The translations under genes were made by a program, and so were the position numbers. Below the pieces are notes generated by a model. It had not been told where the DNA came from. It searched no databases and was given only the letters and a program-made list of their open reading frames with translations. A DNA stretch of 64,000 bases from Cinnamomum chago (taxonomy: Eukaryota > Streptophyta > Magnoliopsida > Laurales > Lauraceae), in the NCBI GenBank assembly GCA_038049695.1, contig CP142452.1:67709501-67773500 (forward strand), given 5' to 3'. Below, piece by piece: positions 9,177-20,284 of the stretch; position 1 is the first letter of the stretch, and the number at the start of each line of letters is the position of its first letter.

Positions 9177-10879
9177 TTTTTTTTTGCTGAATAGTATTGT
9201 ATTAAGAGAAAAAAAGAAAGGAAACAGAGGCAAAAGCCCTACAGGAGCTCAGAGAGCAAAACAAGAGAGAGAGCCCAGCAGCCAAAGCTCATAGAGCAAC
9301 AACAGGGGAAGCAGCAAAAGGACAGAGAGGCCAACATCCAAACCACAGAACAAAATTAAGAACTGGAAAATAAAAGATTACAAAAAGTCTTCAAAGGTCT
9401 TCCAGAGTAAGGTTTGGAAATCCGCCTGAGAGAGACAGAGAGGAGATCCTTCAGGGAGAGGATGACCTTCACCTGGGATGCACTACTGTTGGTAAAAATG
9501 GCTTCATTCCTGCAATTCCATATGGCAAAAGCAGAGGAGAAGAAAATAGCAGCAACACCTTTTAATGCTAAATTGTCACTGCCATTGGAAAGGGCCTGCC
9601 AGATCTTGGAGGGGAGGAGAGGCCCGGCAACGACAGCTCCTGCAGAGGAGAGGACCCAGTTCCAGATGCCAGAGGAAAAAGAACAGAGAAAAAGAAGATG
9701 GAGAGTGGACTCCTGCTCTTGGGAGCAAAGGCTGCATCTGGAGGCCAAACTGATACCATGCTGTTGGAGCCAAAGTTGAGAGGGAGTTTTATCATGAAGG
9801 AGTCTCCAAGCAAAGAAAGAGACTCTTGGCTGGTGAATGAAGTTCCAAACCAGAGGGGCCCAGCTCGACCAGTAGACTGAAGAATTTCTTGATCTGACAA
9901 GATGCCAAGCTTCCTGGATGGAGAGGACATGATCTTCATGGGAGCTCCAAAGCAGAGAGTCTTTGGAGAGAGGATCTAGGGAGAGGAGCTGGACTCCTTC
10001 CTGCAGGGAGGCAGCCACGGCACTAGGGATATCCGGGGGAACCAGCCAGTGATCTTCAACCCAGAGAGAGTGAAGCTTCTGATGCAGGGGGAACTGAATG
10101 GAAGGAAATTGAGAAGCCAGACTGCCAGCTTGCATCCAGGAATCATGCCAGAGGTCAACCAATCTGCCATTCCCAATTTTCCAAGAACTGCCAGATTGAA
10201 TTAGGTGACCAAAGGATCTGATTCTTCTCCAGATACATGAACCAACTTTGGAAGAGGAGGAATGCCAGAGAGAGGAACGAGGAAAATATCTGCCTACCAT
10301 CCAATTTGCCCACAAGGAATTTGACGTGCAGGCAGTCCAGGCCAACTTGATGAAGGAAGCAGCACTATGATCTTGGATGCGTCTAATCCCCAGACCACCT
10401 TCATAGGAAGGGAGAGTGACAGTATCCCAATTTACCTGGCTTCTTCTCTGCCTGAGGATCCCCCCGGACCAGAGAAAGTTTCTCATGATGGATTCCATGT
10501 TGGAGGAGATCGACTTGGGGATGGGCAGAATCATGGCAATGTGGATAGGCAGACTGCTGAGCACATGCCTAACCAGAATTCTACGGCCAGCAATGGAAAG
10601 CAGCTTAGCTTTCCATCCCGAGAGCTTTCCAAGAAATCTGTCCAGAAGAGGGGTGAAGTGCTGTCTTCTTGGGACTCCAATAATGAGAGGGGCTCCGAGG
10701 TAGGAAGATTGGAGAGGACGATCTTGAATATTCGTGATATCTGCGATTTGTCTTCTCCTTCTGTGGTTGCATTTTCCAATGAAAAGCTTGCTCTTCTCCA
10801 AGTTAATTTCTTGGCCAGCACTAACTTGGTAGTTTGAAATAACCTCCTTTAAGGCTAAGAGGCTCCTTTTGTGGGTTTT
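9177..10879 (-). mobile_element. 5'-truncated LINE inserted only in copy A
   Basis: Poly-T at 9177-9184 on the plus strand is the LINE's poly-A tail. A 3' UTR of about 170 bases precedes the coding end at 9356. Copy B shows the empty site: bases up to 9176 join bases from 10880, but copy B has ten extra bases (62899-62908) that copy A lacks. The insertion thus came with a 10-bp target deletion and no target-site duplication. Confidence 0.9.
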
Positions 10880-11032
10880 TATCCCAATTCCAGCCTTACA
10901 GATCATTTGTCTCTGCTGAATGAACAGAAGCCTTGTATACTTTATATTGTTCCACCATTTCTTTTGGTGCATGGCAAGTGCATGACCAATGCCCACTTCT
11001 TCCACATGGCACGTGTCAGAGATCTGTTGCAC
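9356..11032 (-). CDS. LINE ORF2 C-terminal region, chimeric ORF
   Basis: A 558-codon open frame. Its first 48 or so codons (11032 to about 10887) read through flanking copia LTR DNA; LINE sequence starts at the KTHKRSLLAL segment. The LINE part holds the RT thumb/connection (EINLEKSKLFIGKC, YLGAPLIIG, NFLWSGGILRQRR, GGLGIRR). It ends with a zf-RVT domain (VWNFIHQPRVSFFAWRLLHDK, then Cys-Cys-His-Cys spacing in CSLCSQEQESTLHLLFLC). The catalytic ADD palm and endonuclease are missing, so it cannot retrotranspose. The intact frame over 500 codons indicates a young insertion. Confidence 0.85.
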   Translation of the reverse strand: MQQISDTCHVEEVGIGHALAMHQKKWWNNIKYTRLLFIQQRQMICKAGIGIKTHKRSLLALKEVISNYQVSAGQEINLEKSKLFIGKCNHRRRRQIADITNIQDRPLQSSYLGAPLIIGVPRRQHFTPLLDRFLGKLSGWKAKLLSIAGRRILVRHVLSSLPIHIAMILPIPKSISSNMESIMRNFLWSGGILRQRRSQVNWDTVTLPSYEGGLGIRRIQDHSAASFIKLAWTACTSNSLWANWMVGRYFPRSSLWHSSSSKVGSCIWRRIRSFGHLIQSGSSWKIGNGRLVDLWHDSWMQAGSLASQFPSIQFPLHQKLHSLWVEDHWLVPPDIPSAVAASLQEGVQLLSLDPLSKDSLLWSSHEDHVLSIQEAWHLVRSRNSSVYWSSWAPLVWNFIHQPRVSFFAWRLLHDKTPSQLWLQQHGISLASRCSLCSQEQESTLHLLFLCSFSSGIWNWVLSSAGAVVAGPLLPSKIWQALSNGSDNLALKGVAAIFFSSAFAIWNCRNEAIFTNSSASQVKVILSLKDLLSVSLRRISKPYSGRPLKTFCNLLFSSS

Positions 11033-12093
11033 GTGTTAATAAAAATGCATTTTATTAACATATACTAGTTTAATTTATATATATATATAAGTGAGAGGGC
11101 CAGGCCAGGCCTGGTAATGTCCAACCGCAGCCCTCAAATTGACAAGCATTAACAAGTATTGTCCAAGCCCTGCCCTTACATTTCTGGGATCAGGTCTTAT
11201 ATTAGGATGTGTGGTGCTTTTTCACTGGGACCGGTTCATGTTTGTATATCCTTATTCCATATTCCATCTAACTCCTATTTTGTAGCTACTGCACAGCTCC
11301 TAATGTTTTAATCATATTTGCTATGATGTTCATGAATGATTCAGAATATCGTTCAGAATATTACAACGATTTCTATCTTTGGACTGTTGGGGATGGGGTC
11401 ACTTCACTTGTATATACAAGTATTCTTTTTTCACTAATTACAACTATCTCGGATATGTCGCGGTACAGGATTGATGCTTATTTTGAAAAAAAAAAATAAT
11501 TTGGCAGTCTCCTTTGAGTTTCACTAATTACAGCCCCATGTGTGTAGAGGCATCAAACGTGTCATGTCATGCCATAGTGGCACCCCTGACAACAAAACAC
11601 GTATGCCCGTGTCGTGCCTGAAGCATGCCTAGGATTTGTCATTAGTGCCACGCCTCCGTATTTTGGGCTTCTAATGTATTGTGCTTTCATTTGTAAGATT
11701 TTAGACTTTAAAAGTTTATACACATAAAGAAGAGTATCACACAGATATGACCAATTTTATAGACTTTTAAAAAAAATTAAAATAACCTCCAATTCCCCCA
11801 ATATGACCATTTTATGGCTGTTTGATGTACATTACATGCCAGAAAATGGGCCAGACCTGTATACTACCACCATAGTGGCAGAGAGGGCCTGGCGATGATA
11901 TAACTCAGTAAAAATACAAGTGGATACATTCATAAAATGTTATAAACACTGAAACTACAAGCAATGATGCACAAACAAATGCAGAGTAAACCGGACTTCT
12001 GAGGATGGATATAAGATCTGTCACATTGACATGGGAAACAACTCAGATCTCTAAATAGAAGATGCGACCTCTGCCACCAAGAAATCTCACTTC
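10880..12093. other. Repeat flank, no gene seen
   Basis: Continuation of the interrupted copia LTR, then AT-rich intergenic DNA. It is shared with copy B to about 11940. The ORFs here do not resemble known proteins. Confidence 0.5.
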
Positions 12094-12195
12094 TCAAATT
12101 CCCAGCTCTTTTGCAATGTCTCTGGTCAGGCTGAATTGCAATGTATTATGCCATGGGAATAGTGTTCGAGTGACGGGAAGTTTCCTTCGAAGGTC
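12094..12195 (-). CDS. Capping protein alpha, last exon
   Basis: Encodes 33 residues and a TGA stop: DLRRKLPVTRTLFPW, then HNTLQFSLTRDIAKELGI. This is the highly conserved C-terminal region (tentacle) that binds the actin filament end. The acceptor is ATCAG|GAC at 12195, phase 0. All residues look intact. Confidence 0.92.
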   Translation of the reverse strand, partial: DLRRKLPVTRTLFPWHNTLQFSLTRDIAKELGI

Positions 12196-13564
12196 CTGAT
12201 GCACAAGCAAAACCACGTTTTATTCCACGCTTTTTCACAGGACTTGTTGCCACCTATGGTGGGGCCCATAATAGATCATCAATTTCCAATTTTTTGCGAT
12301 ATTAAATAAACCAATTGCAGTTTCTTTTCAGATGTCTCATTTCTTTATCGGCTGCTCCTGGAAGTCGAGACTATTATATTAAAATAATTTTGGGAGCATA
12401 ATTAAGAACATCTATACAGTACTTTGAAAGCGCATCCTTATTAATAAGAGTATATCCCCTTTCACACTAGTAAAATATATAAAAAGAATATAAAAGGCTT
12501 AGATAAGAAGTAATAAAACTAGAAGAAAGGGATCGGAAGCAACCATATAACACTTATTAGTTATTACTTATGCATTAAGTATAATATATATTTTAAATAA
12601 TTAAATAGAGATGAAATGAAACAAGTGTCTACGTGTATGGGGTTTTAAGGCATTTTGTAATGGGTATGGGTTATGAAATTTTAGAGTGATTTGGGATGCC
12701 AACCAATCTATAGAGATAGTTTGTATGTGCATGGTGCTTGGAGGGTATGGGTTGATCCAAATATCATTTTAATTCAACAATTTTTTTAAACTCTAAACTA
12801 AAAGTGATCTTTAATTGCATTTATTTTTGTGACTGAAATCCGACATTGCTTAATAGTCAGATTAATGTTAAATTAAAAATGTGCCAATTCATAAAAAGTA
12901 GGTGAATGTTAATGGTTTAAATTTTTCAAAGATAAGACTCTGCTAGAATAATTTGGTATATGGAAAATCATGTGGAAAGTGTGAGATATAACAGACTCAC
13001 TACCCCTTTTCTTTCTTTGACAAAATAAAAAAAAAAATTTCTGTCTAGAACCCAAGTCAACAAAACACATAAGACACTGTCCATAAAATAAAGTTTTTAG
13101 TGATAGTGTGTGTTCTCCAAATATTTTTTTCTTAGTGGTCCATTCGCAAGAGAGGTTTCTTGTTTTGAGGCCCTAGGCCCACCCTGGCCCTCGAGGGTAA
13201 GGGAAAGGGTAAGGGCCTAGGTAATGCAGGCCCTCCAAGGGTTTTGGCCCACTTGGGCCCAGCCTTGCATATATTGAGGGTTGGGTAAGGACAGCCCCGG
13301 GCCGGGCCCAGCCCATTGACAGCCCTACATAGGACCAGAAGCAAGACATGTTGAGCCCAATAGTAAGGTTCACGCTGCCGCAGAAAATGACTATAGCTAA
13401 CAGGCCTGCCAATACAAGCGTAGGTCAAGAACATGGACCATAGAGAAGCCAAAAGGATCTCACCTGGAGTAGGCCATGATGGCTTGGCCAACTTTCAGCA
13501 TGAATCCAACACTTAAATTTCAAGAAAATAAAGATGATTTTTGCAATGCAGGACTGATGCTAAC
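12196..13564 (-). other. Capping protein intron; expected exon not found
   Basis: In other plants an exon of about 110 bases (37 codons) should fall here. I read the minus strand through and found no trace of the DDCA or HHETEYL segments. 13140-13328 is a GC-rich patch of GGGCCC-rich repeat DNA. Confidence 0.6.
13140..13328 (-). mobile_element. GC-rich hAT-like terminal fragment
   Basis: On the minus strand it starts TAGGGCTGTCAATGGGCTGGG, the common start of plant hAT-type non-autonomous elements, followed by GGCCCGGGGC-rich DNA. No partner end was located, so the extent is uncertain. Confidence 0.4.
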
Positions 13565-13642
13565 CTGGAAGATAGTATTGTCTTTGCATTCATGGTTTGC
13601 ATCTAGCTGCACATTTCCTTCCTCAAAATAGTGGGCATCTAC
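13565..13642 (-). CDS. Capping protein alpha, internal exon (26 codons)
   Basis: Acceptor TGTCAG|GTAGATG at 13642 and donor TTCCAG|GTTAGC after 13565. Reads VDAHYFEEGNVQLDANHECK then DNTIFQ, phases 0/0. The usual VGAHYFEEGN has Gly to Asp here. Confidence 0.92.
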
Positions 13643-14576
13643 CTGACATAAAACAATTAGCCTATATCTTTATTCTTAAATATCATCCAATAGGACATGT
13701 CTCCTGGAAATTGCCATCATTTTGCAACCTATGTTGGCCAGATAATTCAGAATATGCAATGTATCAATGTATCAGATCATATCACATCACATCTGATACA
13801 TCATTTTTTAAGTAGAACTCCCAGGCATATCCATGGCATGTCTCTACCATGTTCAGGCGTCAAATTTTGCAACTGACATTTCACTACAGAACTGAGGAGA
13901 TTTTATTCATTCCCAGAGGCCTGGGAAAGGAGGAAAAAAAAAAAAAAAAACCACAACAATGGCATGTAATGATAACGAGGAAACAAATGCAAAAATGAAA
14001 ATGACTTTTTGTGCAAACAAGTTCCGATGAATTGTCCCTGCATGATCTCATCAAAGTGGAAGTCTATCATGTAACCCCAAAAAAATCAGGTAGAGGCTAA
14101 TTAGACAAAGTGAACAATTGGATCGATCAACACCATAATTGGCTGAATCCAATGGATCCAGATCTTTTTAAAATTTTCAAATTCTAAGTTTATGATTCAA
14201 AGATGATCAACAGGTCAGGCTAATTTTTGGTGAATCAATCATTCACACGCTTAGAACTCCCACGCACACATGAGCGCACAATAAATAAATAATTAAGCAT
14301 TCAATTATGCTTGACTCAAGGTGGGCCCAAATTAGTTACATAGAGAGCCGCACGTTTGTCATCCTGTAAGATGGAAATTGTGGCCCACTTATGATTTCTG
14401 ATATATGGTGCTGATGGGAAGTATAGGAAGAATGTGGATATTCCAGTAGAGTTCGACTTGGTCCACTCGAATCCAATTCTTAAAACCAGATATGATTGCC
14501 GTCTCATTAATGCTGATACTATGCATTTATTCAATTGCACATGCTGAAATAACAATGACCAACTTAAAAGAAATAC

Positions 14577-14655
14577 CTGCAACTTGCCTCTTAATTCTAC
14601 TACTTGCAAGTCATCCTTAAATTCAATGTTCCAAATTGATCGCCAACTGCCATTG
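14577..14655 (-). CDS. Capping protein alpha, internal exon
   Basis: Acceptor TTGTTCAG|C at 14655 completes a split Cys codon; donor GCAG|GTATTT after 14577. Encodes NGSWRSIWNIEFKDDLQ and VVELRGKLQ, a strongly conserved strand of the family. Confidence 0.93.
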
Positions 14656-15210
14656 CTGAACAAAGGAAAAAAAAAAGGAAGTTACAGGAAGAAAGAGATT
14701 AGCAAACGAGAATCATGATCAAAGATCATTAAGTTTGAAACAGTGAACCTCTGGCCAGAAGCTTTAGAGTTTGTCTTTTTTATATCTTTAAGATGAATTA
14801 AAGATCATTTATCATTTGCATTTTACAATTTTAGAATAAGTTTTTCACATTCATCAATATTCCACTTGATGGAGTAAATCTGGATTCAACTGCATACCAA
14901 TAAAATGAAGCTACTGATGGGTCTTTGATCCACTGACCTTAATGCAACTCATCTATCATTCATACATACCTGCTTTTTTTGGATTAGATCATTCAGATAT
15001 TTATGTGAACCAGTATCCAGCGACAGGTTTTACACATGCACATCAATCCACATGATATGTGCAAAAGTTCACACATTTGAGACGTAATTACTAGGTTTGA
15101 CATTGTTTATGTCAATACTATCAATGCACATTTCATCTTTTATTACTTAAAGGAAGCATAGTCCGTATTCTACCTAATTAGGACTTGGGATTCTCTTCGC
15201 AAAAGGAGGT
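14656..15210 (-). other. Capping protein intron, no gene seen
   Basis: AT-rich intron sequence with no recognisable element, between the exon acceptor and the LINE remnant. Confidence 0.5.
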
Positions 15211-15211
15211 T

Positions 15212-16700
15212 TTCGAAAAATGTCAGGAGCAAAAAAAAAAAAAAAAATTTTGCTTGCAGAGATTCATACTTTAGATATGAAAGAAGACGGTGGCCATTTA
15301 GATCCTGCTGAGAGGAATAATCGAGTTATGTTTCAAGAGCAACTTCGGAGGTTGATTCTTCATGATGAAATTAAATGGAAGCAATGCTCAAGGAATAAAT
15401 GGTTGAAAGAAGGTTATCGTAATTCGTAACACTAGTAAACGGCTTAGTACTTGTGAAAAGCGAGTTCGGCCAAGCTTGGATGATATTCCTTTTAAAAATC
15501 TATCTTCTGCAAGTGCATTTTCTATTGAAGCCCCTTACTCTACAGATGAGATTAAATCTGCAGTGTTTAGCATGGGTGGTGATTGTGCTCCTGGTCCACA
15601 TGGTTTTAATACGAATTTTTTCAACATTTTTGGAATTTATTGAAGGATGACTTGCTTGTGTTCTTTAATGAATTTCATTCTAACGGTGTCATTGCAAACA
15701 AGTTGGGTTCCTCGTTTATAGCTTTGATCCCAAAGAAAGGAGGTGCTCTCTCTCCCTCTCTCTCTCTCTCTAAGAGATTTTAGACCAATTAGCTTGGTTG
15801 GTAGTCTTTATAAGATTTTGGCCAAAGTTTTGGCTAATTGTCTTCGGAGAGTGCTCCCGGAAGTTATTTCTGATGTCCAAGGGACTTTTGTTGATGGTCA
15901 TTAGATTTAAGATAGTGTGCTTATAGCCCATGAACGTGTGGATTCAAGGGTCAAGCAACATCACCATGGATTAGTTTGCAAGCTGATTTTGAGAAGGTTT
16001 ATGATATGGTGGATTGGGGAGTTTTGCAATATGTGTCGGGCCGTATGGGTTTTGGGAAAAAGTTGTGTTTCTGTTACCTATTTTTCTATCTTGATTATTG
16101 GTTCTCCTAAAGGTTATTTTAAGAACTCTCGAGGTTTGAGACAAGTCCTCTATCTCCTATGCTTTTTGTCGTTGTCACCCAAGCTTTCAATGTTTTAATG
16201 GAGAGAGCTAAGCTATGCGTGTTGATCACAGGTTTTTCTACTAGTAATTCTTTCCATGAGGTAAACCATTTGCAATGTGCGGATGATACGATTACTTTAT
16301 GTGATGTGTCATTGGAACAGGTTGATGCTTTGAAGAATATTTTGGGATGGTTCCGGATGTTATCCGGTTTAAAAATTAATTATGGCAAGTGTGAGCTAAT
16401 TGGCAATTGTCTAGAGGACAATTATGTTCAGTTGCTAGCTGATGTTTTTGGGTGTAGGGTTGGTCAGCTTCCAACAAAGTATTTGGGCTTGCATTTGTGT
16501 TTGGAGAATTACCAAAGAAAATTTTATGCGATCTGGTGGTGAAGAGACTTGAGAAAAGACTCTTCATGGAAGGGGAGGTATTTATCAATGGGAGGTTCAT
16601 GAAAAAGACTTGAGAAAAGTATCTCTTCGTGTTTAGTTACTTTAATCAAGTCTGTTCTTTCTAGCATTTTGATTTATTTCTTGTCTTGTTTCATATGTCC
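15212..16700 (+). mobile_element. Degraded LINE with reverse transcriptase core
   Basis: Plus-strand frames broken by several shifts and stops spell a LINE ORF2: KWKQCSRNKWLKEGYRNS (15370-15428), STDEIKSAVFSMGGDCAPGP (about 15540-15600), ALIPKKGG, RDFRPISLVGSLYKILAKVL (15773-15835) and an ADD catalytic core in VNHLQCADDTITLCD (16262-16310, usual FADD reads CADD). SGLKINYGKCELIG and LPTKYLGLHL follow. A CT microsatellite (about 15750-15772) interrupts it. It lies in the intron between capping-protein exons at 14577 and 19285, on the opposite strand. Confidence 0.85.
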
Positions 16701-16726
16701 TAAAAGTGTATCCATCATACGAACTT

Positions 16727-17010
16727 CTAAATTGTCGGTTGAACTTCAGCCTCTGTGTATGGCTTAAAAACTTTATGCATTCTTTTCATCCAACTTGACG
16801 TAGGCTTGACACATCGCTTCTTTTGAGGTACGGACTTCGTTAGGATGCACGATAGAACCTTTGGGCTCTTCATGTGTAAAGGTTTTAGCATCTGATTGCA
16901 ATCATCGAGTGTCCATCGTTGATCCCCGAAGACAAAATCAATGTGGGGGGACTTCAACAATTGGTTCTTCTTTTCTTGCTGGTTGCATCTTTTGATCATC
17001 ATTGCACATG
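16727..17010 (-). pseudogene. Ty3/gypsy-related internal ORF fragment
   Basis: Minus-strand ORF of 91 codons with VFGDQRWTLDDCNQMLKPLH and KSPKV. The same pattern, GDQQWKLKDC...LQLKHPKV, occurs on the plus strand at 21090-21180, so two elements of one family sit in this gene. The exact protein is unknown to me. Confidence 0.45.
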
Positions 17011-17344
17011 GAAGGGAATTTTGGTCCCACCTTCTTCTAATTTTGAAAAAGTTTCATTCATCTGAGAAATACTACATCTTGTTTCATTTGTATTTGCAAG
17101 GACATCCTTCCTTGATCTTGTTGTTCAATGTCATTTTTTTTATTTCTCCTTTCACGGTTTGTAGGTCCATGTCTTTTGTTTCTTCTTTTTGCTCACTCTT
17201 TGGCTGTTCAAAATAAGGCGATGATGTAGATAGAGATGTAGTCGCCTATTGCAATGGAAGGAATGCAACCCGTCATCCTTTCCACTAAAAGAAATATGTA
17301 TTCTTGTCTTTGTCATGGTGCACTTCCCAATCAAATAGTCATGG

Positions 17345-17650
17345 TCATCCTAGAAGAATAGAAGAATATGAGTGATATTCATAAGGATCATCACAGCACA
17401 CCAAATTTCGTCCTCATAACTGCCAATCTTAAAAGATACCAAACATTTATTAGTCACAAGAATGACATAATCATTAGCCCATGTGACTTTGTAAGGCTTT
17501 AGGAGCTTCTTAGTTGGCCAAGGAAGTTTATCAATAACCTTTCAGGCAACAAAACTTATCGCACTGCGATTGTCAATAACCAAATTAGCTAGCTTTTCTT
17601 CGACTGTTACTAGTGTTTGAAAACTCTTAGTCTATCTCCACTCTTGTTCT
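17345..17650 (-). pseudogene. Retrotransposon aspartic protease-like fragment
   Basis: Minus strand reads LANLVIDNRSAISFVA, one stop, then KVIDKLPWP, PYKVTWANDYVILVTNKCLV, SFKIGSYEDEIWCAV and THILL. This follows the layout of plant Ty3/gypsy proteases (catalytic Asp, then the VSFSIGxYxDEV strand and HILLGRPW). The catalytic Asp is present, but the Gly that follows is changed and two stops break the frame. Inactive. Confidence 0.65.
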
Positions 17651-17899
17651 TCATCGTCATTTGAAGTGAGAAATTTGCATATGACGCGTGTGCTCTCCAG
17701 CCAGTACGATTCGATACTATGGGTTGTTGCTCTTTGCTGATATTTTCTGTCTTCACTGCTCATATTGATTTAGATGCAAGGATGTAAAAATATAATGCTT
17801 TTTGAAGGATGGACTAACTTGATGTGTAGATCTTGTCACTACGAGCGCATAGGCGAAAGTGGTTATGAAATCCGACTCCAGATGACTTTGATATCACAA

Positions 17900-18427
17900 A
17901 AATAAGTCGGGGCCCTTAATCTAATCAATCCTACTTTTACTATGCCCTGCTGATGTTAGCCCTTATCTTGCTGGGCTGCAGTTCTAAATAGCTGGGCCTG
18001 ATCATTTCAACCAGTGCTTGATGAAACAACGCAGGGAAGGGAGGATAGCCAATAGGTTAAACTCCTCACCAAAAGGCTTAAGGATGGGGATCCATAGGAT
18101 CAAACCTGTCTTGGTCACACACAACCAAGAGAAAACTCAATAGAAAGCTTTATTAATATATGCATTGTCCCTAAAGAGGGATTACAATCCTTTATATAGA
18201 TTCATACTCTAACCTATTCTTGGAAACAACTCTAGTTAAAATTAGTACTAAATCAATTAAGAGAAACTTTCTAATTAATCTCCCAATTATTCTTAAAATC
18301 CAGCTAATACTAAAATTAAAACTCTTGCATGATTTGAAGATCTTTTTATGGGCTTGGCCCATTGAGCTGCCAGACCAAGGACGTGACCTGCATCACTTGA
18401 CCTATTTTAAATTACAAGGGTGCTACA
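17900..18427 (-). mobile_element. 5' LTR of the gypsy remnant, with primer-binding site
   Basis: On the minus strand it starts TGTAGCACCC at 18427. It ends just before TGATATCAAAGTCATC (about 17897-17880), which resembles the TGGTATCAGAGC tRNA-Met primer site. The protease-like fragment follows in the same direction, with gag missing. Together 16727-18427 is one decayed element. Confidence 0.6.
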
Positions 18428-19284
18428 CACCCCGATGGGGAGTCCGACTGGGAGCCGGGGCTCCTTCATCGGGTCCGTAGACTTTTTCTTTGAATTAAAC
18501 CCGAGCTCAGGCCCACCAATCAAGCCCAACACGTGTCACATAAAAAATCATGTGCAAGGGCCTCCCTGTTTTCCTCTTTCGTTTCTCCCTTGGGCAATGT
18601 GCAGTGACAGAAGTAAAAAAAAGTTAAAACTTTGAAAGGGTTCAAACCTCTTGTCCTGTTGAGGGAAAGCAGAGGGTGGCACTGCTCCTCTTTGATCTTT
18701 GATCCAATTTGGATTAGGAACGGTTGGTACCAAATTGGAACGGAAATTGGAACACTTTAACGGATTAAGAACGGAAGGATTATGAACGCTTTTCCGTTCC
18801 AATTTCCGATTTTTGGTGTAGTGACGTTTGCACCTTACCACTGAAAACCAAATATGGCTGTGCCTTTCAAAAAAAAATTGATGTCATCTTTGGTAAGTGG
18901 TCCTAGGTTCTTTTGAATTATCTCTCAAACCAAAGATAGTAGGAAAAATCAGTGCGGCAGAGCTAAAGGTTTATCTCAAAAGATGGTTTACTTCCATAAT
19001 GGTGTATGAGGCTAGGACAAAACCAAAATGATTCAACTGAAAACTTTCATGCATGGCCTGTAAGGTTTCCAGGGTACCTTTTGTGTAACTTTGGCTTATT
19101 ACAAAGATGATATTTCACTAAATAGATGAGATTATCATGGAATAAACTAACAATGAAGTAAGAGACCCTTTGTACAAAGGAAAGATAAATTTCTGCTACC
19201 AGCCAATCAATACAGTAAAATTATTGTAGTAGTAGAAATGAGGAAAATTATGTGCTACCGGCTATACTGAAACAATACACGAAC
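18428..19284 (-). other. Capping protein intron, no gene seen
   Basis: Contains only short non-homologous ORFs and a stretch (18715-18830) with repeated GGAACGG and TTCCGTTCC phrases. Confidence 0.5.
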
Positions 19285-19446
19285 CAGAAATTTTGAGGGC
19301 TGTGCCTAGCAGCAGAGATCACCGCCACCAACTCAAAGTCCGCACCCGGTCCTTCCACATCTTTTCCACTGATGCAATAAACAGAACAGGATCCCTTTGG
19401 ATAAGTTTCAGCAACATACTTGACAAGCTCAGCATCCAGTGCTCCT
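19285..19446 (-). CDS. Capping protein alpha, internal exon (54 codons)
   Basis: Acceptor ATAATAG|A at 19446 completes an Arg codon begun in the previous exon; donor TTCTG|GTTCGT after 19285 leaves a split Cys. Reads GALDAELVKYVAETYPKG, SCSVYCISGKDVEGPGADFE and LVAVISAARHSPQNF. The GKDxEGPGxDFELV...RxSPQNF run is diagnostic of capping protein alpha. The usual RYALDAE has Tyr to Gly. Confidence 0.95.
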
Positions 19447-20005
19447 CTATTATGAGTCCAAGAAAAAAAATTACCAAATTATTATTATTATCAATATCAT
19501 ATCATAATAATAATAAAAGAAGCTCCTAAAATCTGCCATAATCTGCAAATACAAAGTATTAAACCAATTTGAACTTTGAAGTTTGAAATGATACATGTCA
19601 AAGGACTCTAAATCATTGTCAAAGCCATTGTCCCATCTATCTACGGTGGGTTACAAGGCCCTAATACAGGACATGTATATGTAGTCTAAAGTCCAGATGT
19701 CAGACATCATTTACAATAATAAATTTTAATAAGTACTTAAATTAAGAAAAAAAAATGATAAACAGGTTTTCCTGTGAACCAAAAAAAATCTAGCATTGGA
19801 GACCACTGTAAACCCATTCATGCTCTTCAAGAAAAAGACGAGTTGGACTCTTGCAACAAGAGGACGATATGCTTCAGCATACCTAGAAAACAGTAAAGTG
19901 GCATAGATAAACATATAGCTTTTGCTCAGCCAAAGCAACAACAGGGATTCAATTTTTGTATGTAATCATAACAGTAGATACTACTGTTACAGTCATTTGA
20001 CCTAC

Positions 20006-20070
20006 CGAAATTCCTCAATATAAGATGTTGGAAGCTCTCCATCAGTAGCAGGTCTCACATTTGTACAAAC
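20006..20070 (-). CDS. Capping protein alpha, internal exon (21 codons)
   Basis: Acceptor CTTCAG|GTTTGT at 20070 and donor TTTCG|GTAGGT after 20006 (split Arg). Reads VCTNVRPATDGELPTSYIEE and F, matching the family's ICTKVRPA...ELPSxYIEEFR. Confidence 0.92.
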
Positions 20071-20284
20071 CTGAAGGAATTTATAGCATCAAAACATAAA
20101 CTATGAATAAATTCTTTGATAATTAATTCATAACAGAGAATACAAGTAATGGTATGACTCGGCTCAGAGTTTGGGATGAAGTCAATGGCCAAGGAAACAA
20201 AAGAACGGCATTGATGTATGTTGATGTTATAACCTCTCGAAAAGAAATATACAGGGCCGTCTTGATGATGTATGTGTGTGTGTG

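Larger units (their letters stand above)
1..11940 (+). repeat. Segmental duplication, copy A
   Basis: This block matches 53745-64000 in order, orientation and nearly base for base. The offset drifts from 53744 to 53722 bases through small indels, then falls to about 52030 after the LINE at 9177-10879, which only copy A carries. The left end of the copy is cut by the window edge. The match is still running at about 11940, where copy B meets the right edge of the window. The first exon (3' end) of the capping-protein gene begins only 150 bases further on, so a second copy of that gene end may lie just outside the window. Confidence 0.95.

Noticed and set aside
9414-10837. Plus-strand ORFs opposite the LINE
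   Set aside because: Shadows of the LINE coding strand, with no family features.
11091-11892. GAGAGGGCC motifs at both ends suggesting a terminal-repeat element
   Set aside because: The two motifs are in direct, not inverted, orientation and short. No target duplication.
19726-19941. Minus-strand ORF starting with a possible exon (RYAEAYRPLVARVQLVFFLK)
   Set aside because: It lies between capping protein exons and has an AG in front, but it does not match the protein, and the flanking exons splice directly to each other in phase.
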